Source: Actinomadura livida (GTDB lineage Bacteria > Actinomycetota > Actinomycetes > Streptosporangiales > Streptosporangiaceae). Taken from it: 64,000 bases of DNA. The stretch is from contig NZ_BMRO01000005.1 of assembly GCF_014648675.1 (NCBI RefSeq), forward strand, positions 243,285 to 307,284, in the 5' to 3' direction. Every line of letters starts with the position of its first letter. Positions within the stretch are counted from its first letter, which is position 1. This document shows, piece by piece, positions 60,175 through 64,000 of the stretch. Both the position numbers and the translations under genes were made by a program. The notes below the pieces were generated by a model. That model had not been told where the DNA came from, made no database searches, and worked only from the letters and a program-made list of their open reading frames with translations.

Positions 60175-60232
60175 GGCGGAGGATCGGGGATTTGAACCCC
60201 GGATGGGCTTGCACCCAAACCGCATTAGCAGT
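60175..60232 (-). repeat. tRNA-Ser(GCU) 3' fragment 3, likely attachment site next to the integrase
   Basis: The third copy of the 58-bp 3' tRNA piece, again lacking the 5' half. The flanks on both sides (about 115 bp left, 120 bp right) are similar to those of fragment 1, more than the tRNA itself would require. This copy is the one used by the intact integrase. A complete tRNA-Ser gene is expected further right, outside the window. Confidence 0.82.
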
Positions 60233-60376
60233 CCCCTCGTTCGGGTAATCCAAGATCTACTTCCGTGATCCACAGTCCGGTACATCCAGATAGGAGTGCG
60301 TATGGATACCCGGGGGTCCGGCCCGGTCCTCGCCGCTCCGGCCCCCCACCGGCCCCCCATGCAGGTGCTGATCAAG

Positions 60377-60754
60377 TTACTCCCTCGCAGCCGGCGCAGG
60401 TCCCTCCCGAGCCCCTCGATTGAGCCTTCGGTAGGGACCGGAGCGGTTCTGGGGCTGCGCACGGCTATGAGAAGTCGGGGGCGACGTGGAAAACTGGCAG
60501 GGTGCGTGGGCCACGGCGGAGCACCCAAGCCGTCGGAAGGAACGATGGGCGATGTGATCGACATGGTCGGCGAGCTCCGCGTCCCACGCCGGTGGCTGCG
60601 TCCGACCGGCGTCGGCCGCGGGATCGTCTGTGTCACCATGTTCGTCCCTGGCCTGGATGGCGTGCATTGCTGCCTCCGGCGCCAGCCGGTCGAGCCACTC
60701 CTGACAGGCTGTGCCGCAGTGCTCGGCTGTGTCGTGGAGTCGGCGACACCTCAT
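60377..60754 (-). CDS. Possible small hypothetical protein
   Basis: A 125-aa frame; the first 75 codons look coding (HDTAEHCGTACQEWLDRLAP, WDAELADHVDHIAHRSFRRL) with helix-friendly composition and GC-rich third positions, but the last 50 residues look random. It lies between tRNA fragment 3 and the CRISPR leader. No family recognised, no clear ribosome site. Confidence 0.3.
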   Translation of the reverse strand: MRCRRLHDTAEHCGTACQEWLDRLAPEAAMHAIQARDEHGDTDDPAADAGRTQPPAWDAELADHVDHIAHRSFRRLGCSAVAHAPCQFSTSPPTSHSRAQPQNRSGPYRRLNRGAREGPAPAARE

Positions 60755-60785
60755 CGTGTTCTACCCCCGCACGTGGCCAGTGCGC

Positions 60786-60963
60786 CGTCATTCGACCATT
60801 CAGTAAATTGCGAAGAGGTTGGCGCACACCCTCAAAAGCCGGTCTCACCTGCACAAACGTCGCCCCGAAGATCATCTCCAGCACCTCTCCAAGATCGCTT
60901 GCGAGGGGATTGGCGCATGATCTTGCAAACCCGCAGGTCAGACCCCCCCTAATTTGGGGTACT
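60786..60963 (+). promoter_or_regulatory. CRISPR leader of array 2
   Basis: About 178 bp that are closely similar to the leaders at 62961-63136 and 15149-15325. Shared blocks are TTGGCGCACACCCTCAAAA, CCCCGAAGATCATCTCCAG, TTGGCGCATGATCTTGCAAA and CGCAGGTCAGACCCCC just before the first repeat. It should promote array transcription and mark the spacer-acquisition end. Confidence 0.75.
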
Positions 60964-61246
60964 GTCGCAGCGCTCCACAAAACCGCATCGGATTGAAACT
61001 TGCATGATGCCCTTCCGAAGTACGTACAGGATAGGGTCGCAGCGCTCCACAAAACCGCATCGGATTGAAACACGCGCTGATCGTCACCCCGCTTGGTCCA
61101 CCACTCGAGTCGCAGCGCTCCACAAAACCGCATCGGATTGAAACCGCATGTCCGCTGCGTCATGTAGCCTCCTCTCGACAGTCGCAGCGCTTCACAAAAC
61201 CGCATCGGATTGAAACGTTGATCCGCTTCTGCAGCTTCTCCTGCTC
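60964..61246 (+). CRISPR. CRISPR array 2, four repeats, cut by an insertion sequence
   Basis: Four 36-bp repeats start at 60964, 61036, 61109 and 61181. The unit begins GTCGCAGCGCTCCACAAAAC and ends CGCATCGGATTGAAAC; the fourth has one substitution (TTC for TCC). Spacers are 36, 37 and 36 nt; the fourth is cut after 30 nt by the ISAs1-type element at 61247. The ATTGAAAC 3' end is typical of type I and type III repeats. No cas gene is in the window. Confidence 0.95.
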
Positions 61247-62593
61247 CAGGGCTTGATCAAGTTCCCTGAGTGTCCGGGTTGTTGGTGATGCCCAGGATCG
61301 GGAGGGCTCGTTCTGGCTGGTCGCGGATTGCTCGGGTGGTCTTGGCGATGTTGGTGGCTTTGAGGGTTTTGAGCAGGCCGATGGCGAGGTTGCGGAAGGT
61401 GGCCATGGCGCGGGGTGCGGTGCCGGTGTGGAGGGTGGAGGCGTCCTCGGCGTAGGTCACGTCTCGTACGTGGTGCAGGGCCTCGACGGCCCAGTGGCCG
61501 CGGACGGCGGCAGCGGGTTCGGCCGGGGTGGCCTGGTGGGCGTCGAGACTGGTGACGGCGTAGACGGTCTCGCGGCTTTCGCGCCCGCCGGTCTGTTTGC
61601 GGCGTCGGTGGACGCGGAGGGCGAGGCGGCCGTGGGGAAAGGCGATCCCGCCGAGTTCGTCGGAGATGCCGCAGGTCTTGATCGAGCGGGACTCCCGGCG
61701 GCCGTGTCCGGCGGAAGAAGTGGTGTGCTGGACGGCGATGTCCGGCCAGGGCAGGGAGGCGAGTTGCCGGTAGGCGGTCGGCTGATTCCGCTTGATCATG
61801 GCGATGTAGTGGGCATTCTTCGTCTCGACCAGCCAGGTGACGTTCGCCTGGACCGAGTGCAGGGCGTCGAAGGTGACCAGGGATCGGTCCAGGTCCAGTG
61901 GTTCGAGCAGGGCCCGGAAGTGCGCGGTCTCGTTGGTCTTGGTTCCGACCTCGGCCTGGGCGAGGGTCAGGGCCCGATGGTGGGTGACGGCCGAGAGCAG
62001 ATGTCTGCGGCCGGCGGACAGGCGGGCCGATCCCCTCAGCGACTTGCCGTCGACGGCGATCACCTGCCGTTTCCCCGAGGCCGTTCCCGCCGTTTTCCGG
62101 GCGGTGAGGTAGGCGCCGACCGCCTGGTCCAGGGCGTCACCGTCGACGGCCGCGAGCACGCGGCCGATCGTGGTCCGCGAGGGGGCACGGCGCCACCTGA
62201 GCGGATGCCGGCGGACTCCGACGGCCGTCAGCACGGTGTCCGAGGCCCGCGACGCCCACTCGGCGATCTCATCCACACTCCTTGCTCCGGACACGGCCGC
62301 ACAGGCACAGACCAGGAGGATCGCGGTCAGCGGGTACCAGCGGCCCCGCCTCGCCCGCGGATCGGGCACCCGGTCCAGGAAAGGCCGCAGGTCAGTGACT
62401 TGACCGGCACCCAGCGGACCCAGCTTCACCAGCACCGGCGGGATGGGAGAAGATACAGCGGCAGGCACGGGCCACCTCGTGATCGTTGAGCTTCGACACC
62501 CCAATGATCACGAAACCCGTGCCTGCTCTGCTATGCACCCCAACCGGTCACAGCCTGACAAACCACCCAACCCCGGAACTTGCACAAACCCTG
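61247..62593 (-). mobile_element. ISAs1-family insertion sequence
   Basis: A 1,347-bp element with terminal inverted repeats CAGGGCTTGATCAAGTTCC (left) and CAGGGTTTGTGCAAGTTCC (right, inverted): 16 of 19 positions match. It carries one transposase gene whose stop lies inside the left repeat. Flanking 8-bp sequences differ, so the expected target duplication is absent, suggesting a deletion after insertion. The left flank is a CRISPR spacer. Confidence 0.85.
61257..62468 (-). CDS. ISAs1-family DDE transposase
   Basis: A 403-aa transposase. The GTG at 62468 has GAGGTGG at good spacing; an earlier ATG at 62504 would add twelve weakly coding residues. The N-terminal region ([40 protein letters not shown]) and the catalytic motifs [23 protein letters not shown] and the Glu in [15 protein letters not shown] fit the family. 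The frame is intact, so the element may still be active. Confidence 0.93.
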   Translation of the reverse strand: MPAAVSSPIPPVLVKLGPLGAGQVTDLRPFLDRVPDPRARRGRWYPLTAILLVCACAAVSGARSVDEIAEWASRASDTVLTAVGVRRHPLRWRRAPSRTTIGRVLAAVDGDALDQAVGAYLTARKTAGTASGKRQVIAVDGKSLRGSARLSAGRRHLLSAVTHHRALTLAQAEVGTKTNETAHFRALLEPLDLDRSLVTFDALHSVQANVTWLVETKNAHYIAMIKRNQPTAYRQLASLPWPDIAVQHTTSSAGHGRRESRSIKTCGISDELGGIAFPHGRLALRVHRRRKQTGGRESRETVYAVTSLDAHQATPAEPAAAVRGHWAVEALHHVRDVTYAEDASTLHTGTAPRAMATFRNLAIGLLKTLKATNIAKTTRAIRDQPERALPILGITNNPDTQGT

Positions 62594-62960
62594 GGGACTG
62601 TACGGTTAACTGGACAGCCCCCTTGGCCGGTCCTCTGCAAGTTGGCCAAGCGCACGGACCACGGTCACCTCCCAGGGGGCAGCCTCGCTCAGGCATCGGT
62701 GTTTGAACAGCAACGAGAGTTGGAGTGGTCGTGAGAGACTGGCTGGGTGCGCGAGTTCCGATCTACGTACCGCAGACATTCGCGGGACGGTGTTGCCTAT
62801 GCGGCCGCCCCGATCCGGTGTCGGTGGCCGGGTGTGGATCTCTTGGCCCTGTCTGGGCTGGTCACCGTGACAGAGTTGCCCGTAGGATCTGCTGCGGCTG
62901 CGAGGTCGCCGGTGCCTGTTCCATCGTGTGCTCCTGTATCCACAAATGGCCTGGCATACC
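62594..62960. other. Gap between the insertion sequence and the next CRISPR leader
   Basis: About 370 bp without a repeat or a convincing gene. The rest of array 2 that should continue beyond the insertion is not present; no CRISPR unit is found until the leader of array 3. Confidence 0.5.
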
Positions 62961-63136
62961 GTTGTCCGGCCATTTCAGAGAAGGCCGGGAGGTTGGCGCA
63001 CACCCCGAAAATGCCTTCTGACCTGCGTAAACGCTACTCAGAAGATCGTCTTCGGGGTGCTTTCAAGATCGCTTGCGAGGCGGTTGGCGCATGATCTTGC
63101 AAACCTGCAGGTCAGACCCCCATAATTTGAGGTACT
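62961..63136 (+). promoter_or_regulatory. CRISPR leader of array 3
   Basis: It matches the leader of array 2 in the same order of blocks (TTGGCGCACACCCCGAAAA, CAAGATCGCTTGCGAGG, TTGGCGCATGATCTTGCAAA) and ends at the first repeat. The middle has diverged more than the last 90 bp, as expected if the repeat-proximal part is under selection. Confidence 0.75.
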
Positions 63137-63385
63137 GTCGCAGCGCTCAACAAAACCGCATCGGATTGAAACGCCAGCTCTACGACGACAGCCCGCATTC
63201 CATCTTTCAGGTCGCAGCGCTCAACAAAACCGCATCGGATTGAAACCCAAGGCCTTCGGCCTGGCCGTCGTTGAGGACGTCCCGGTCGCAGCGCTCAACA
63301 AAACCGCATCGGATTGAAACTCGCGCGCAGGGGAGCTTGTTCTTGTTCGGTCGCAGCGCTCAACAAAACCGCATCGAATTGAAAC
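63137..63385 (+). CRISPR. CRISPR array 3, four repeats
   Basis: Four 36-bp repeats start at 63137, 63211, 63285 and 63350 (GTCGCAGCGCTCAACAAAAC ... GGATTGAAAC). The unit differs from array 2 by one base (TCAAC for TCCAC). The last repeat has G to A in GGATT. Spacers are 38, 38 and 29 nt. A further GTCGCAG at about 63403 may be a truncated fifth repeat. No cas genes follow. Confidence 0.95.
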
Positions 63386-63823
63386 GGAAGAGCGACTGTG
63401 CGGGTCGCAGAGGTGCCCCCGCCGAGGTCGCCGCGCTGAGAACGGGACTCCCACGGAAGCTGGTCGGCCCCGCCTGAAGGCGGCGGCTGCGATTGTGGCC
63501 CCGGAAGTGAGTCGGTGAGGGTTTGCTTTCAACCGCGTCTGTTTGCCGGAGGCGCTGGCGTCCTGCTCGTCCTACAGCGGGGTAAGCGAAACGGTTCGGG
63601 CGGCCTCGTTTCGCGCGGGGCGGTCGAGGGCCGTCTTCACCCGCCACACGCAGTGCGGCCAGCGACGCGGTGTTGACGGCTGGGCCGGTGTGCGTTGGCA
63701 GGGCGGGGGGCGTGGGCCCCGGCGGGCTCGAGATGTAGACGATGATGCGCGCGAAGCATGCGGCTCTCGGCCTTCATCTCCTCGACCGTTGGAGAGAACC
63801 GAATCAGAACCCCGGGATGGCGG
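63386..63823. other. Stretch after array 3 without a clear gene
   Basis: About 440 bp. One short partial repeat start lies near its left end. I see no convincing coding frame on either strand; the plus-strand frame across 63543-63917 runs antisense to the gene at the right edge and has poor protein-like composition. Confidence 0.45.
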
Positions 63824-64000
63824 TCAGCGCGCGACCCATGCCGGGCGGGTGAGGAGCCGTTCTGCAGGTGCGGGAGCGGTGCGCAGTTGCCGCGCGCATT
63901 CCGGGCAGGGCGCGTAGATACGCAGCCGGTCGATCGGTGCCAGGAGTCCTTCGAGGGCGGCGGCGGCGCGGTGGGCGTCCAGGCCGGCTGCGTCCGGGAT
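63824..64000 (-). CDS. C-terminal part of an unknown protein, 5' partial at the window edge
   Basis: The minus strand is open from the right edge to a TGA at 63824-63826 and gives 58 residues with strong coding character: GLDAHRAAAALEGLLAPIDR, LRIYAPCPECARQLRTAP, AERLLTRPAWVAR. A CPEC pair could bind zinc. The family is not recognised from this fragment and the start lies outside the window. Confidence 0.55.
   Translation of the reverse strand: MPDAAGLDAHRAAAALEGLLAPIDRLRIYAPCPECARQLRTAPAPAERLLTRPAWVAR

Noticed and set aside
61000..61246. Self-targeting by spacers of array 2 against this window
   Set aside because: By eye I find no protospacer in the window, but this was not an exhaustive search on both strands.
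63543..63917. A 124-codon plus-strand frame near the right edge
   Set aside because: Arg/Ser/Gly-rich with no domain and antisense to the partial gene at 63824-64000, which has far better protein character.

Overview
The window is high-GC DNA (GTG and TTG starts, strong GGAGG ribosome sites) from an actinomycete. The gene content suggests a filamentous member of the Streptosporangiales/Streptomycetales type, perhaps Actinomadura-like: DUF397/XRE/HATPase regulatory modules, a lanthipeptide synthetase of the LanKC/LanL type, WXG100 and EccC genes, PASTA proteins and AICE-like integration genes. The genus is an inference from gene families only.

Region 1 (1-10.6 kb) looks like ordinary chromosome. 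It holds the end of an AlkZ-like winged-helix protein, a DUF4041/T5orf172 protein, an HxlR regulator divergent from an SDR oxidoreductase, and a small lanthipeptide cluster (51-aa precursor, LanKC synthetase, ABC exporter pair). It ends with a decayed copy of a DUF397-HATPase module whose intact relative lies at 53.2-54.7 kb.

Region 2 (10.85-33.4 kb) lies between two identical 58-bp 3' pieces of a tRNA-Ser(GCU) gene. Its left end is a mobile-element graveyard: a dead IS256-family element split by a dead IS110-family element, a decayed tyrosine integrase, a CRISPR leader and two degenerate repeats. The rest is a compact type VII secretion-like locus: a PASTA/propeller surface protein, an FHA-HTH regulator, four small coupled genes, a divergent peptidoglycan-hydrolase-like gene, WXG100, an FHA-EccC ATPase, a Ser/Thr kinase, a MoxR ATPase, a DUF58 protein and a transglutaminase-like protein. 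From EccC to the transglutaminase the genes overlap by 4 nt.

Region 3 (33.4-60.2 kb) lies between the second and third tRNA pieces. It looks like an integrative mobilizable island with defence and specialised cargo: a membrane NACHT NTPase, two Ser/Thr kinases, a SUKH (SMI1/KNR4) protein, decayed VOC genes, a three-gene operon of unknown function with a GIY-YIG-like last gene, and a tight operon encoding a 40-aa peptide, a JmjC oxygenase, an aldo/keto reductase and an APH-fold kinase, divergent from HTH-SLOG and RibD-like genes. Then come DUF397/XRE/HATPase, an HsdR fragment, MobC, relaxase, excisionase and integrase; the integrase abuts the third tRNA piece.

Region 4 (60.2-64 kb) holds two short CRISPR arrays with near-identical leaders and no cas genes in view. 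An ISAs1-family element has landed inside a spacer of the first array. A partial minus-strand gene runs off the right edge.

Taken together, the three tRNA pieces, each with a hairpin beside it and two with integrase sequence beside them, suggest repeated integration at one tRNA-Ser site, stacking a secretion island and a defence/peptide island. The candidates for an undescribed system are the peptide-JmjC-AKR-APH locus and the 45.2-48.0 kb operon.
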